From: Protula sp. h YS-2021
Lineage: Eukaryota > Annelida > Polychaeta > Sabellida > Serpulidae
Assembly (NCBI GenBank): GCA_949752745.1
Contig: OX457031.1
Location: 42,381,502 to 42,445,501, forward strand
Length of the DNA stretch: 64,000 nt
Direction of reading: 5' to 3'
Shown: positions 23,701-36,934 of the stretch, one piece after another
How positions within the stretch are numbered: the stretch's first letter is position 1
How the letters are laid out: each line of letters opens with the position of its first letter
Position numbers and translations under genes: made by a program
Notes under the pieces: model-generated
Database searches by the model: none
What the model saw: only the letters and a program-made list of their open reading frames with translations
Told to the model about the DNA's origin: nothing

Positions 23701-26700
23701 GTATTGTAAGGAATTTGCACCGAATATATAGTCAAAAGAATTAGATGAAAGAATATCAGTTGCAATTTCATTTGCAGTGCCGTGTCGCTGAGAATTTTGC
23801 AAAAGCTATCGTTTGCTTTTCTCCACCTTCAGATGGGTTCTCCCTTATTCGAATAATTATTCGGGATGGCAGCACCGCACTGTAGAAACTTAAAGTTTTT
23901 CGTCCTTGGCCGAGATAATTCTGGTTGGCCGATATTCATATTGCCTTATTCGAATAATTATTGCGCTGATCTGTTCAGACGGGTTTCGAAGTTGTCACAT
24001 CCATTAAGTTTTGTCTTAATCCTGAAGATTAAAAAGGGTACTTTTTGCCCTAAATATTTTATAGTACTTATTCTTTCACATCTCGAAATGCGAATAGTAT
24101 TTTCCGTAAAATGAAAATGTTCAGTTTTACCTAGTGTAATGAAATTGAAGAATTGCATTGTGCATAATCTGTCTCTAGGATCTGGCAAAGAAATGGAACC
24201 AATTAATCAGATTCACAGCTCAGAAAATTAGGAAAGTTTTTAGCCCAGTTGGCCTTGGGCCTAATTAACTATATCCATAGTATGGGCTCTGTCGTCGATC
24301 TGTCATCCGTTTGCAAACTATGAAATGACTATTATTTCATTTTTATTTGCTTGTGAACGCGCAAATCCAACAGAACATATCAGATCGCGTTTTTACGAAG
24401 TGTTTGGAATAAATCACCGGTATTTTGGTAGAAGCACTGCCAATATAGCTGGACAATAAGTCACAACAGCACAGCCGAATTTGAACTTTTAAAACGTCGT
24501 ATAAATGTTGGGTTTGGCGACTATGCATATGACCTGAAACCGACGTCTTTTTCCGACATTTTCCAAAATAATCAATGTTTCTATTACAAAGGTTATATTG
24601 CAAAGGGCGGGGGAGGGGTCAAGGATATTCGTTGTCTGTCAGTAATTCCTGTGGCCCTGTCTTTGGAACTTTAGTGACAACTGAAGGGGAGAACAGTTCG
24701 TTTGTTAAGCGTAGTTAGTTTACACCTGTGACGTCATCCCTTTGTTCTGACAGTCCATTATTTAAATGTAATGGACTGGTGGAAGTCCATTATTTTAGAT
24801 AATGGATTCTTTGCTGTTGCGAGTCCATTATTTTAAAACAATGGATTCGCTGCTGTTTGAAATGAAAAATAAACAACTGTCCATTTTACTTTCGTTTCGA
24901 ACAATCTGGCGTTTCGACAAAAATATTAAACAAGTATATCAGTGAAACTGATCATAGTCCCGCCGAAAGATATCTGAATGTACACTCCTTCGGTCAAAAG
25001 CTCACTGAAAAATCGCAAGTAAAAAAGCAGGAGGGTGGTGGACGGAATTTTGGTTAGCGAACAAAAGTAGAAGCATCGTGCCTCCACAATCAAAAATATT
25101 TGTCCTGTTGGAAGTTTCATATTTACGTCAATTTTTGGCCAAATCCCAAAACAATCCCACGTCGCACAATCGCAATATATACTCTTTCGCTCCATAAACC
25201 TCAAAAGGCTGCCGTCCAGAATAACTGAGAAATTGCGCGTACAAAGGTGCCCCCACAGTACCCCCCCCCCCCCCACAAACAAAAAAATTGGTCAAGCTTG
25301 AAGTTTCACAGTTTCGTCACTTCCCACAAAAAATCAAAAGCCTGCAGTTAAAGGTGACTGAGAAATCGTGCGTACAAGTGGGGGCATCGTGCCCCAACAA
25401 ACATTTGGTCAAGTTTCAAGTTTCACAGTTTCGTCAATTTCTGGTCACATTTAAAAAAAAACAGGTCACACAACTCCAACATATGTTGTTACTTCCCGCA
25501 AAAAAATCAAAAGCCTGTGGTGAAACTTGAGTGAGTAATTGCGCGTACAAAAGTGGGGGCACTGGTGGGGGACAGACAGACAACGAGCGTTTTATAAGTT
25601 CCCTGCTCCGCGCGTACTGCGGCTGCGAAGCTAAAACAACTACCGTTCCATGTGTTGACCAGCCCCCTCCCCCGTGGCCCGTCCGACCATCCCCCGTCTC
25701 CCCCTCGCCGATCACGTTCCTCCATCCCCCTCTCGCCCACTCGTCCGTCGTTTTTTTTCTTTTGTGTGTGCTTACTAAATTTTACGAAACAATTTGCATC
25801 CAAATGTGTAATTCAGCTGGGCATTTTTATTAACGATATCCAAGAACTCTTTTTCCATGCTTACACTTCGCACACCACCCACTGAATGAAAGACTCTGAA
25901 CTGTCCATTATTTTTCTCACACCTTGTTTACTGATTTCAAACCTGACAGTGCGTGACAAAATGGGTCACAACAAAGTGGGCGACATAATTTCAGACCAGA
26001 CTTTTGTTAGCGACAGTCCAAGGAATCGGTTGTGAACTGTGTAAACTAAGTCAGATACAGAATTCAGAGGGTCCAAGAGTTCAAATAATGGACAGTTCCT
26101 CGGCGCTGCCTCGAAACTGTCCATTATTTGAACTCTTGGACCCTCTTCGCACTGTATCCTATACTTAAGTTTCAATTGGAACGACGAGGTACGATGACAA
26201 ATGTACTAAGCAAACGTTTTGGTACACAGTCGAGCTTAACAATACACAAAAGTTGAGAAATCTGTGACATGTTGTCACTCATCCAGTACTTGGCTGATGC
26301 GCGCTGGGTCATTGGCTTTCGTCACTGACCTTAACTTAAGAACGCCATAAGAAAATACTCTCTGTGCCGTCCATGAGTTGTAAACAATGCTTCGCGCTTG
26401 TAAGCCTATTATTTTCGTATTTGAATTTGTTACTTTATTGGAAAATTCAAAGCAAAGTTTAAAAACAGCTTTGGAATTCTTAACGATTCGCAAACATACT
26501 AAAGATATCGGATGTTGAACGAAACCACACATTTTAAGTTAAAAAGGATGACAAATGGGTATATTTAGCAATATCTCACATTTTCCAAAACTTTTTATTG
26601 AGCTAACACGTCACTTTCGACTCAATTAGATTCCATTTGCAATAAAGAATACGAGACGCTTGACCATGTAACTGTTATGTCAACTATGTCACAGTCAGAT

Positions 26701-29700
26701 TTGTGAAACAGCCGATTGGAGTCTTGAGTGCGTTGCGTGTTGACTAAGTAAATTATACTATTCATACGGGTTCCAATGTGCTTTACAACTAAACATCGAC
26801 GTTGCATGACTTGGAATTCTGACATGAATCTGCCGTGAAAAACCAACGTCGATTTTATTTCATATACAACCAAAATTCCATGCCGGTTCCATTTCATATA
26901 CAACCAAAACCGACGCGTCAGTCCGCTGTCAGAAACGTTGGGTCACGACGTCGACCCGACATCATTGTGATGTCTAAATGTTTGCTGGAGGTATTCTGCC
27001 ATCTGGAGTCAATCTGAGTTCTTTCTTGCCAAGGAATTAGAGAGTATAATGCGGGTGAAGAGCTCTCTATGTCAGAATTTTGCACTCATTTCTCGCGTCT
27101 CTTGTCTTTTGGATATTGAAGATACTAACAGAGTGGGTCAATCTCAAGGTCATGCTAGTCTGCTAGTACTTGGTTCCTTGCCACCTCAGAAAGCTCCAAA
27201 CTATGGAGCTAGTCACGAGGAACTGTAAGAGAGTGCTACTGATCAACTTGAAAAAGTATAGAACTTAAAAAAAAACAGGGAAAATGGGACCTCAATCCGG
27301 CAAGCGTGTACCGCAGAGAAAATAAATTCACTTTATCTCACCCTATGATCTCTTAGTCGCCACAGACACCAGCCGAACTAGAAAGCCTTTGTTCAAGAAG
27401 TTCCAAAAGCAATAAGGGCTGCGGGTAAGAGCCCCACAAAATGGTATCAAGATTTCTTTTAGGAATTAAAATGGTAGTTGATGCAAGGTCGCCTTGTGAA
27501 GGACAGCCCCTCCGGTTACTCTCAGTCCTAACAGACGCCTTCAAAACTGAAGGGGGTTTCCACTTCCAAGACGAGATACGATGCGGGCAGTGGCATAAGG
27601 ATTTAAATTCCAATCATACAATTTGACTAGAGCTGAATTTAGTTTGGTGGACAACTTCTTCCCTCCCTACACAGTAGATCAGTGGTTTTCGTGCTGGACA
27701 GTTCCTCAGCAATCTCCGAAGACAACAGGGAACTGGCGAGCTTGACGGCCTTGACATGATATGCTTAATTAGGCCTCACAGCATCCAGCTGTCAGTGAGC
27801 AATATAGGGTGGAACCTCAATACCTCGTCTGAACCACTTTACCCACTCTTGGCATCCAGGTTGGGCTAAGTGGTCCAGAACGGAGTGGTATCTTGATCAG
27901 GCTTACTTTCAGTTTATAGTGTTCCAACCCTCATGGAGGTCCCCTTTTCTGGATTTTATCGCAAACCCATGACCAGTAACTTTTATCGTTAAATCTCCAA
28001 CTGCCAAGATCACAAGACATAGGCGATAACCAAACTGAAGGTACGTAGAAAACATGTGCTGTACTCCTTCCCCCCACAGACTGTCCTTCATCAATTCTCA
28101 ATGGTGGCATTGTTGTTCCCGGGGAAGAAAATCATTCTCGCTGCACCGCATGAGCTGGAAGCTCCGTGGTTTCTGCTGTTGCCATGGTGTTAAATGTGGA
28201 AATGCCTTCAGATCGCGTGCCCCGGTACATTCTACATCATCTGCATAGGACTACATTTAGCCCACTCGTCTTTCTGGAACTGAGAGGTTTATTCGTGACC
28301 CATGTTTTTCAAAAAGGAAAGGGTTTCTCGGATGATTGGTCTGTCAATGACCCAAATCTACAGGCCATCAACGGCTAGGACCTACCGGTGCCGAAGGAAC
28401 AGCTTCATGATTTGGTTCTCAAACTGAAAGCTTGCACGCCCCCTCTCATACCCACCTCTAGTGATGGCTATCGCTGGGTGTTTTCCACGATACTTAAACC
28501 GGCATCGCGCTATGCTCCTGAGGCAGATATCTCTCATCTTACCAGACATTGCAAATTAGTACTCCCCCAATCAAGTTAAATGTAAAACAGTCAAACCAGT
28601 GTTTATCTTATGAGCCAACAGATTACTGCTTGGGGAAGACAAGATACCTTAAATTCATCTTCCTACTTGCCTTGCCCTTACAAGTGAGAAGGGGGAAATT
28701 CATACAAAATTCATCTTCCTACTTGCTTTGCCCTTACAATAGAGAAGGGGGAATTCAAACCTTAGAGTAAGATGTATAGAAAGATAAAGACTCGTAGAAT
28801 CAGGTCATTCTGAAGACTAGGACTTTTTTATGGATAAAATCCGAAAGAACATGCTAATTTCAAACAGATCAAATTAATTTTAACTTGCTGTCCAATCCCC
28901 AGAGCTTCCTGCCCTGGATTACAAAATTCCCTGCTCAGTCAGCCATTAAACCCTCATGTCAAATGACCAATTTTTGTTTGTTAGAGCAAAGGCTAAGCTC
29001 AGCGATAGGAGCGGTCATTCGAGGCTAGCTAGGCAAACGAACCTTTAGCTACCTCTTGACTCCAAGGACACATGGACGAAAGCACTGTCGGCCACACAGT
29101 CCAAAAATGAGGAGCAGGACTGAATGGAACAGTTCTAGACATCCTATTCCCAATGTGTTCATTCCAAGAACTTTTAAACGTTAAGTCTAATTGAGTCAAG
29201 TGTTTAGCATCTCTAATTAAACTTTGACTTTTAGTATATTTATGGGTTAAGGTTTTCCCAATAAGAATGTATATTATGGTACATTTTTCGGTAACAACTT
29301 CCTTTCCTTTCCTATAAACACACCAAGAGTTACAGAAAGAGTATAGAACAGAAACCTTTCGTTCAGCCCCTCTCCCATAGAAAGGGAAGGATGGGAACCT
29401 TGCCGTGAAAAGGCATCATATTAAGTCTCCCTTCCAGCAAACTCGTGTGAACCATATAGGGTGGGTCAGACTGAGATAGCACTGCGGTGGATTGAGGAAG
29501 AACTGTTCCGTTCTGGGGCAGTAAAGTTTCATCATTTTATATGTTAACCTATTAGAACAATTCTCTTTCTATTAGAAAGCCAGTCGCGGTAATATTCAAG
29601 CACAAAATTATTTCGTTAAAATGTTCGAAATTCCAGACTAACCTACTCGATGTTTTTTACTCCGGTGCCAATTTAAGTCGTAAAAAAGAGGAGATAAACA

Positions 29701-32043
29701 AACTATAACTTTTTGCGAAGCAAAACTGCTGTGTCATATTTAAAACGCTTTTTGTGAGTAAAACTGTAGTTCACGTTCACCTCATTTAGACCTAAATTCC
29801 CCCACCCACCCAGAGCCTAACGTCGAAAAAAAACTTGTGGATGTTCAGTTAGCGTACAAAGAGAGTGGACAAAAAAGGCAACGTGTATGTCGACCAAGTA
29901 TAGTTTTCTAGGTCAAATACAGAAAGCATTTAGTTAATAACATATATGCGGTACTATCATCTCAAATAATTATTCTGATTAAAGAAAATCGGTCTGAAGG
30001 TCGAGAAAGTAAACTATACTTTATTCGTAAAGGTATATTAAGAATAAAACTACAGATTTGTGGATATTTACAGGCTGCAGTGAAAGCAATGGGAGGACTG
30101 GATCATATTATCCTGAACCACGCTGTCTTACCGGAATTTGACAAAGCCTTATGGGAAGGGCATGAACATGACCTGAACCTTTTACACTTTACAATGGAAG
30201 TCAACTTTTTAAGCTACGTGCACTTAACGACCGCAGCACTGCCTTATTTAAAGCAAAGCTCACAAGGTCGTATTGGGGTGATCAGTTCTATAGCGGGTAG
30301 GCACCACATCTTAGACCTCTTAGTAGTTTTTGTGCTGGAAGCACCACTTTAATTTTAATGTTGTAGATGCGAAATGTGTTGTTCTTAGCACTAAGTTAAC
30401 CTTTCGTTCTTCCGGGCAGTACAATTATAACAGCAATATCACTTAAAACTTTGAATATGTGTTCAGCGCAATTCCCACATTTTTATTGCAGGCAAGGTTG
30501 AATCCATGGGCGGCGGCCCTTACTGTGCTTCTAAATTTGCCCTGGATGGTTTCTTTAGTAGTCTCAGGATAGAACTAGCAGTAGCACAAATGGCCATTTC
30601 CGTCACGTTGTGTCCGCTGGGATCTATAGGTAATGCACTCAAGATACATTCTCAGCTACTGTACATAAGGTGTGTAAAAAAAAATCAAGTGATACCCGCA
30701 CTGCTGTATATAGGTCAAGTACTCAAGTGTTATTCTTTACTTATTCACATAAGCAAAACCCTTCAGTGACATTCTTTACTGCTTGATATAGGCAATGTAC
30801 TCAAGTGACATTCTTTACTCCTCACATAGGTAATGCACATTCTTTACTACTTTAGATTGGCAATTTACTTAAGCGACATCCTTTATTACTTCACATAAGT
30901 AATGTACTCAAGTGACATTCTTTACTCCTCACATAGGTAATGCACATTATTTACTACTTTAGATTGGCAATTTACTTAAGCGACATCCTTTATTACTTCA
31001 CATAAGTAATGTACTCAAGAGGCATTCTAAATTGTTTTTTTTTTATATGTGCAAGCTGCATTCTTCACTTATTCATTCAAGTTCAAATTTACGAACAATT
31101 ACAAAATGGAATTGCGAAGTTCTTGTTTTGCAAATTCTTACTTGAGTTTGCAAAATTGTAGTTTTCTTGGACGATCGTAAATTCACATTTATAGCTGTTC
31201 GTTTTCAGAGTTCTCGAAACGCACATTTTCCAAGATAGCATTGTTCCCCATGTAATGGTTTTATAAATTTTTGCATTAAATTTACACAAACAGAAAAACT
31301 GGCCCAAGCTTTCAAATATATAATGAAAACAGAGTATATAGTATACATGCATTTTTAGCCACAGCCCGATTGAAGATGTGGGATAAATTTCATAGAATTT
31401 TCGCTTTAACGTAGGCAGGCAGAGAGATAGAGAGCCATGTTAGGTTCCGGCTCGGTCTGCATTAAGCTGCTTCGAAAGTTGTAAAATGTTCAAATAATTG
31501 ATTACACACCTTTTCATAAGTCACTCAAAATAATATATAGTAGTTCAAACTACGTCTTAGTTTTCTTTTATGGGCTATGCTGTTTGCATAATATGCCATT
31601 GTACTTTATTTATAGTCAACGGGATCAAACAGTACCTCCTTACAACACTTGTAATACAAACGGGCAAACAAACAGTAAACATAGTTTTACAATCAATTCT
31701 ATTTTGTTCTTCTCTAGTATAAAGATTAAGTCGATTTCATTTAATTAAATCAAGTTTATTACCCTAAATGTTACAATATTTATTCACAGCCACAGAAAGA
31801 GGACAGAAGACGGTTAATAACATGATTGAGACTTTTGACCTGAACAAGCAGAAATTCTACCAATACGTACCTGTGGCTACAGCGGAGGACACTGCTCTGG
31901 GCATCATTAAAGCCGTCACGCGGGGTGACCGAGAATTCTACTTCCCGTTGATGTTTGGCATAGAGAATGATGGCAAAGTGTTCCCTATCTTGAGACATTT
32001 GGCACCTTGGTTGTTTCCATTTGACCATAGTATGTTTAAATGA
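23599..32043 (+). CDS. HSD11B1-like short-chain dehydrogenase (3' exons)
   Basis: Host NAD(P)-dependent oxidoreductase resembling 11-beta-hydroxysteroid dehydrogenase 1 and its ER-associated relatives. Four exons join in frame: 23599-23700, 30074-30296, 30492-30629 and 31790-32043, all with AG/GT borders and phases 0, 1, 1. Conserved parts: GGLDHIILNH, MEVNFLSYVHLTTAALP, the catalytic Ser in ISSIAG, and PYCASKFALDGFFSS containing Tyr-x3-Lys. The cofactor-binding TGxxxGIG exon was not found, so the 5' part lies upstream, possibly beyond the Polinton. The stop is at 32041-32043. The exact substrate cannot be told. Confidence 0.85.
24745..24850. repeat. Three AGTCCATTATTT hairpins
   Basis: Three successive short inverted repeats built on GTCCATTATTT and its complement AATGGAC/AATGGATT, inside the long intron 23701-30073. 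The same core recurs in the inverted repeat at 26067-26145. Confidence 0.6.
25020..25560. repeat. Diverged tandem repeats in intron
   Basis: About four copies of a roughly 110-130-bp unit with GGTCAAG(C/T)TT-GAAGTTTCACAGTTTCGTCA and AAATCAAAAGCCTG cores. No gene seen. Confidence 0.6.
26067..26145. repeat. Perfect 31-bp inverted repeat
   Basis: Arms 26067-26097 and 26115-26145 are exact complements around a 17-base loop. They contain the AATGGACAGTT core also seen at 24745-24850. Confidence 0.9.
27100..29600. other. Unassigned, possibly decayed retroelement sequence in intron
   Basis: Base composition is less AT-rich than the surroundings and several frames look like broken coding sequence, but no motif could be placed. 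A 55-bp tandem duplication with GAAGGGGGAA lies at about 28645-28755. No function is claimed. Confidence 0.3.
30074..30296 (+). CDS. Dehydrogenase exon b
   Basis: Acceptor ATTTACAG, donor GTAGGC, ends in phase 1 after ISSIA. Carries the LNH and MEVNFLSY motifs and the catalytic serine. Confidence 0.85.
30492..30629 (+). CDS. Dehydrogenase exon c
   Basis: Acceptor TTTATTGCAG, donor GTAATG, phase 1 to 1. Carries the YCASK catalytic pair and the FFSSLRIEL helix. Confidence 0.85.
30690..31025. repeat. About 107-bp intronic tandem repeats containing splice-donor-like sequence
   Basis: Units starting CACATAGGTAATGCACAT recur at 30823 and 30930, with partial copies before and after. Each includes ATAGGTAATG or ATAAGTAATG, which copies the real donor of exon c (ATAG then GTAATG) 200 bases upstream. 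Confidence 0.65.
31790..32043 (+). CDS. Dehydrogenase terminal exon
   Basis: Acceptor TATTCACAG; begins TERGQKTVNNM and ends in TGA after HSMFK. Lacks a clear extra membrane segment. Confidence 0.8.
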
Positions 32044-32459
32044 AGTGTTAAAGATATAACGGACAACTTTATGATAACAAATCTTAAGTGGCAACAGCGA
32101 CGATTATGGGAATTAAATTAAACTAGAGGCTTCCCTGACCCTTTCAAAACTTTCTCACATAAAGATGTCAATAATTTTATTCGATATGCATTAATTGCAG
32201 TATGCTTTTCGAACATCAATACCTTTCTAAACCGCCATCTGGCGAGTAAATGCATACTATATATGTGTCGTTTTCTGTGTGTTTTTTTTTACTTTTACGG
32301 TGTCATTGAATTGCCATATATGCACACCGCTCTCCATGGTAGTCTAAGTCTTTATTTAAGATTGTGTAACTTGGCAAGTGAGGAACTTTCATTTATTTCT
32401 TTGTGTTGGAGCTGAAAGTCTGAATGCAAGTTTACATTTCGATGTGATTCAGTTTCATG

Positions 32460-34030
32460 AAAATAGTAATAGTAAATAAATAGTAAATAGTAAATAGATT
32501 TTACGTGCCTAGTTCTAAAAGATATTCAAAGACACGATATAAGAATATAAAAATAACTGATCACATAGTAAAATAGCTAAAAGACACTGACTAGGTTGTT
32601 ATCACAGATAGGTAATACTGAATAAAAAAGTTTTTTAGTTTATTTTTAAAAGACAGGTAGTTCGTTTCTAAACGTAGGGAAGTTGGTAGGTTGTTCCACA
32701 GTCGCGGTGCCGAAACAGAGAAGGCCCTATCACCATAGGTTTTTGTCCGGGATTTTGGCACATTTAACAAATTCTTATGTATTGAACGCAGAGTCCTAGA
32801 AGGTTGGTAAGGTGAGAGTAGTTCACATAGATATTCTGGAGCTGTGCCCTGGATAACCCGAAATGTCAATAGTAGAATTTTAAACTCAGTTCTGCGATCA
32901 ACTGGTAACCAATGTAGCGATTTTAAAATGGGGGTAATGTGGTCGTATTTTCTGTTGCACGTCACTAAGCGAGCGGCAATATTTTGTATCCGTTGTAGCT
33001 GACTGATGCGGCATTTAGGAAGACCATATAGTATTGCATTGCCGTAGTCCAACCTGGAGGATATCAGTGCATGTACTAGCTTTTCACAGGAGTCCTGTGA
33101 GATGTATGGCCGTATGGAGCGAATGTTTCTGAGATGATATAGGCACGTCCTACAGCGCTGCGATATTTCCTTTTCTAGTGTCAAATGTGAATCAAATATT
33201 ATTCCAACGTTTTTTGCACTATCTGTTGGGCTAATATGGGTTTCACCAATCACAATGCTATCCAAACTAAAACTAGTAACGTGTGATGATGGAGTTATAA
33301 CAAGCACTTCGGTTTTCGAGTCATTTAACTTTAATTTGTTGACTGACATCCAAAGCCTAATTTCTTCGATGCATGCTTCCAGCTTCCTCACTGAATAATT
33401 GAAATCAGTACGATCATTTAGTCGAAATTGTACATAATTTTGAGTGTCATCCGCATAAATATGAAAGTTAACTGCATGGCGTCGAGTGATATCTGCCACC
33501 GGCAAGGTGTAAATTTTGTAGTCCTCGGGACCCATTAGAGAACCTTGGGGCGCACCGAAAGAAAGACAGATCTGGTCGGATAGTGCGCCATCTATAATAA
33601 CCGCTTGCGACCTTCCAGTGTGATATTCGGAGAACCATTTAAGAGCGGTGTCTTCGATACCCAGACGCTCATGAAGCCTTTGCATCAGGACTGCATGATC
33701 AATTGTATCAAATGCCGCGCTCAGGTCCAACATAACTAAAACAACGCCACGCTTATCGTCAAGCGCGAGCAAGATATCGTCAAATATACGCACCAGAGCT
33801 GTCTCCGTTCCATGACCAGCACGATATGCAGATTGAAATTTTTCGTGTAATTGGTTTTGTGACATGTGTGTATCCAAACGTTTAATGACTGCTTTTTCTA
33901 TTATTTTGGAAATCCACGGAATATTGGATACTGGTCGGTAATTTTTGAGTTCTTCCGGATTGAGAGTTACTTTCTTAATAAGAGGTTTGACCAGTGCTTG
34001 TTTTAATGTAGCTGGAAAATGTAACAGGGT
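32460..34030 (-). mobile_element. 5'-truncated non-LTR retrotransposon (LINE)
   Basis: A minus-strand LINE fragment with an open reverse transcriptase region, ending in TAAATAG tail repeats near 32466-32500. The coding sequence can be followed beyond the annotated ATG to about 34010, where homology stops abruptly, as in incomplete reverse transcription. Confidence 0.8.
32591..33877 (-). pseudogene. LINE reverse transcriptase, C-terminal part
   Basis: 428 residues, open. Reverse transcriptase motifs: LDLSAAFDTIDH, FGAPQGSLMGP, YADDTQ (catalytic) and LKLNDSKTEVL, followed by the typical LINE tail (CRISQLQRIQNIAARLV and HWLPVDRR). This is the arrangement of Jockey/CR1/RTE-like animal LINEs. The endonuclease domain is absent because the copy is 5' truncated, so it is not autonomous. 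Confidence 0.88.
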
Positions 34031-34149
34031 GGTTCAGGACGGCTTTGGGGGTTCAGCTCTCTGGTTAAAATGATTAGTTCAAAAGCTATTCCCAAATGAT
34101 CATGCAGTTATCGCGATAAAAATAAAAATAAAAGATTCTGAAATGCATA

Positions 34150-34271
<122 letters not shown>

Positions 34272-34297
34272 TAATAGCCTAGTTTATATATATATAT

Positions 34298-35937
34298 GTT
34301 ACAGTCAATGTTGGAAACCCGCCATTTCACGAAATGGCGGGTTTGGTAAATTCGCGTAATGTCTAAAATCTTTTGCCGTTTCACGAAATAACCTAAAAGT
34401 TAGGTTATTTCACGAAATTACCTAAAAATCTTACATTTTTTTCAAAATTTGGCAAACCACGATCAGGAAAAATTGTGAAATAAGCTTTTTTGCTCGAAAT
34501 TACTTACAATCGTGACAAATATTGTGTCTTTTATCTTTTCAAGTACAATTAATACATCGTAGTTGATTTGTTCATTTAATTAATACATCACAGTTGATTG
34601 CAACTGTTCACAAGCTATTAACGCGATGATACTAATTGTAATTCATGGTAGTGCACACAAGGGTTTGTGTTCCTCTTTGATTGATTTAATTGAAGGGGTC
34701 CATGCATAAACTTGATAACTCCACTTATCAGGAAAATGCACTATTACCACCACGGTATTTCTTGGCCTCTGTTCTATCACATATGTAAGTCTTACACCTC
34801 AAAACCAATTAGAAGTGGGCATTTTTTAGGAAAATGCGATGGGAAAAACCAATGTTTCTTACTAAAATTTCAAACTTTAAAAGCGTTTTTCTCCACTGCT
34901 GATAACTGCAGTTATCAGGTTTATGCATGGACCCCTTCAATTGCTATTAGGATAAATTTCAGAACATCACACTGAACTAGGTTAAGATGAGGTACTCAGG
35001 AACTAGTCACGGATTTGCCGTTAACCTACTCTGAAAAAGAACATCCTGTTACGTCTGCTTTTACCTACTCTGGAATTAAGCCGTTTTCATGGATTGGTCA
35101 TTATAAGGAAACTTTCTCCATATTGGCCCTCCGCAGAAGATATATTTTGATATAAATTTACCTGAAATCGGGACGTTTTTATCAAATTCCCAAAAATGGG
35201 AGAATCAAATGAAGATAAATACAAACAGGAGCTGTACAAAGTATTTGAACAGCACAAATAGGTCTTTATGTCAAAAGACCAATGTTACTCGGCTGTGGAG
35301 GAATTAAAAGCTTGCACCTTGAACACCGGCACAAAAAGCAGGCGTGAATATCATACTATCAACAAGTATGAAATTATTATTATTAATATAAATTTTGGTC
35401 ATTATAACTCGGGTAATATTTGAAAATTTCAATGTTTATTAAAATAGAATTGGAGTATAACGCTATTGGGACACAACAGCTTTAATATTACTCTTAACTC
35501 GAGTTTTAAAGATAAGGAAAAATACTAGCTGTCTTTAAAATTCTGCATTTTTATTCATGTTTGTGTCTCAAGTGTAGGTTAAAACTTAAAAGATTTTCCT
35601 TCTTTTAATTTTCAGATACGAAATTCTGCAATGTGGTGATGTGATATTCATATCGTTCATCGTGTGGTGTGAAACATTCTCGTAGGATCGATTGTATTGC
35701 CCTTTTTATCAATAACCAATTCAAACTACTGTTTTTTCTGATTCCTGTGATATTCTCTTGTTATAGATAACAGTTTGCCATTTCACGTAATGGCAAACCG
35801 AAAATTTAGGTACTTTCGTGAAATAACCTAACTTTTAGGTTATTTCGTGAAACGGCAAAAGATTTCAGGCATTACGCGAATTTACCAAACACGGTTTGCC
35901 ATTTCGTGAATGGCGGGTTTCCAACATTGACTGTAAC
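34298..35937. mobile_element. Foldback-type DNA element with about 135-bp inverted ends
   Basis: Ends GTTACAGTCAATGTTGGAAA (34298) and its complement (ending 35937), flanked by TA repeats. The inverted ends stay aligned for about 135 bp and are filled with TTTCACGAAAT/ATTTCGTGAAA palindromes and ACCTAAAAGTTAGGT. No transposase is seen inside the 1.6 kb, so it is probably non-autonomous. The superfamily is not recognised. Confidence 0.75.
34688..34942. mobile_element. Nested short inverted-repeat element
   Basis: Ends AATTGAAGGGGTCCATGCAT and its complement bound a 255-bp unit inside the foldback element; TGATAACT/AGTTATCA extends the arms. MITE-like and without coding capacity. Confidence 0.65.
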
Positions 35938-36055
35938 ATATATATATATATAATTTTGCTGTTACTTTTAGGGGTATCTTTGTTTTTAAACGAAAAATCA
36001 GTGCCATTGCCTCCTCCACAAAACTAAATGCTCAATTTCCAAAAGTATTCAACTT

Positions 36056-36194
<139 letters not shown>

Positions 36195-36349
36195 CGCCAA
36201 TAACTTGTGCGTGTTTGACTCAATTTAGGCTTTGCTTGTCCAGTTACCAAATGATCTGTAATACAATAGTTTGGAGTGAAGTTCAAAACTTTTGGAGACT
36301 GAACATTCAGTTTTGTGGAGGAGGTAATGGCGCTGACTTTTCGTTTAAA

Positions 36350-36934
36350 TGAAGTACACCTCTGTGAGCCGTTTTTGACTCACAGCGGGTCACTTCCTTA
36401 TAAATTAAAAAGGTTGATTAAATGAAATAACAAGTGTTTATTGATATAAATATACTAAGTGCAGTGGGGTGTACCGAGGTCTATTACGCCAAGAAAAGCA
36501 TATTGGTTATTAGACTTAAGAACGATAGTCACGTACCATACATGATCGAATATCAACAACTTAACATATATCCGAGTTTATAATTAATATAATTTCTCAA
36601 TCAACGTTTTATCATTCAGATATGCGCTTCTAGATTCTTCCGTATATTATTTTCCATAGCTTATATACTTGTAGATCCTAACAAAGACACTTATTATAAG
36701 AGTGGGTAACAAACAGGTGACAACAATCAAAGGAGTAACAAAAGGGGTTTTACAATTATAAACATACCATAACTATTATAAACAATAGAATTACCAATTA
36801 TAGTAATTCTTATGACCATGCATTATTTAGGGACGACGCGACATATATAATTAACAATCAAACAAAACGGAGGATTATAATTACTCTAATCCTATTGATA
36901 ATTGTCTGTTGGCACAAGAATTGAGTGCACAACA
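36350..36934 (-). repeat. 3' LTR of the gypsy element
   Basis: 585 bp, begins TGAAGTACACC and ends GTGCACAACA on the plus strand; about 99% identical to the other LTR by eye. Confidence 0.93.

Noticed and set aside
27353..27613. Minus-strand frame as a DIRS-like fragment
   Set aside because: Some resemblance to retroelement linkers, but no motif could be placed securely.
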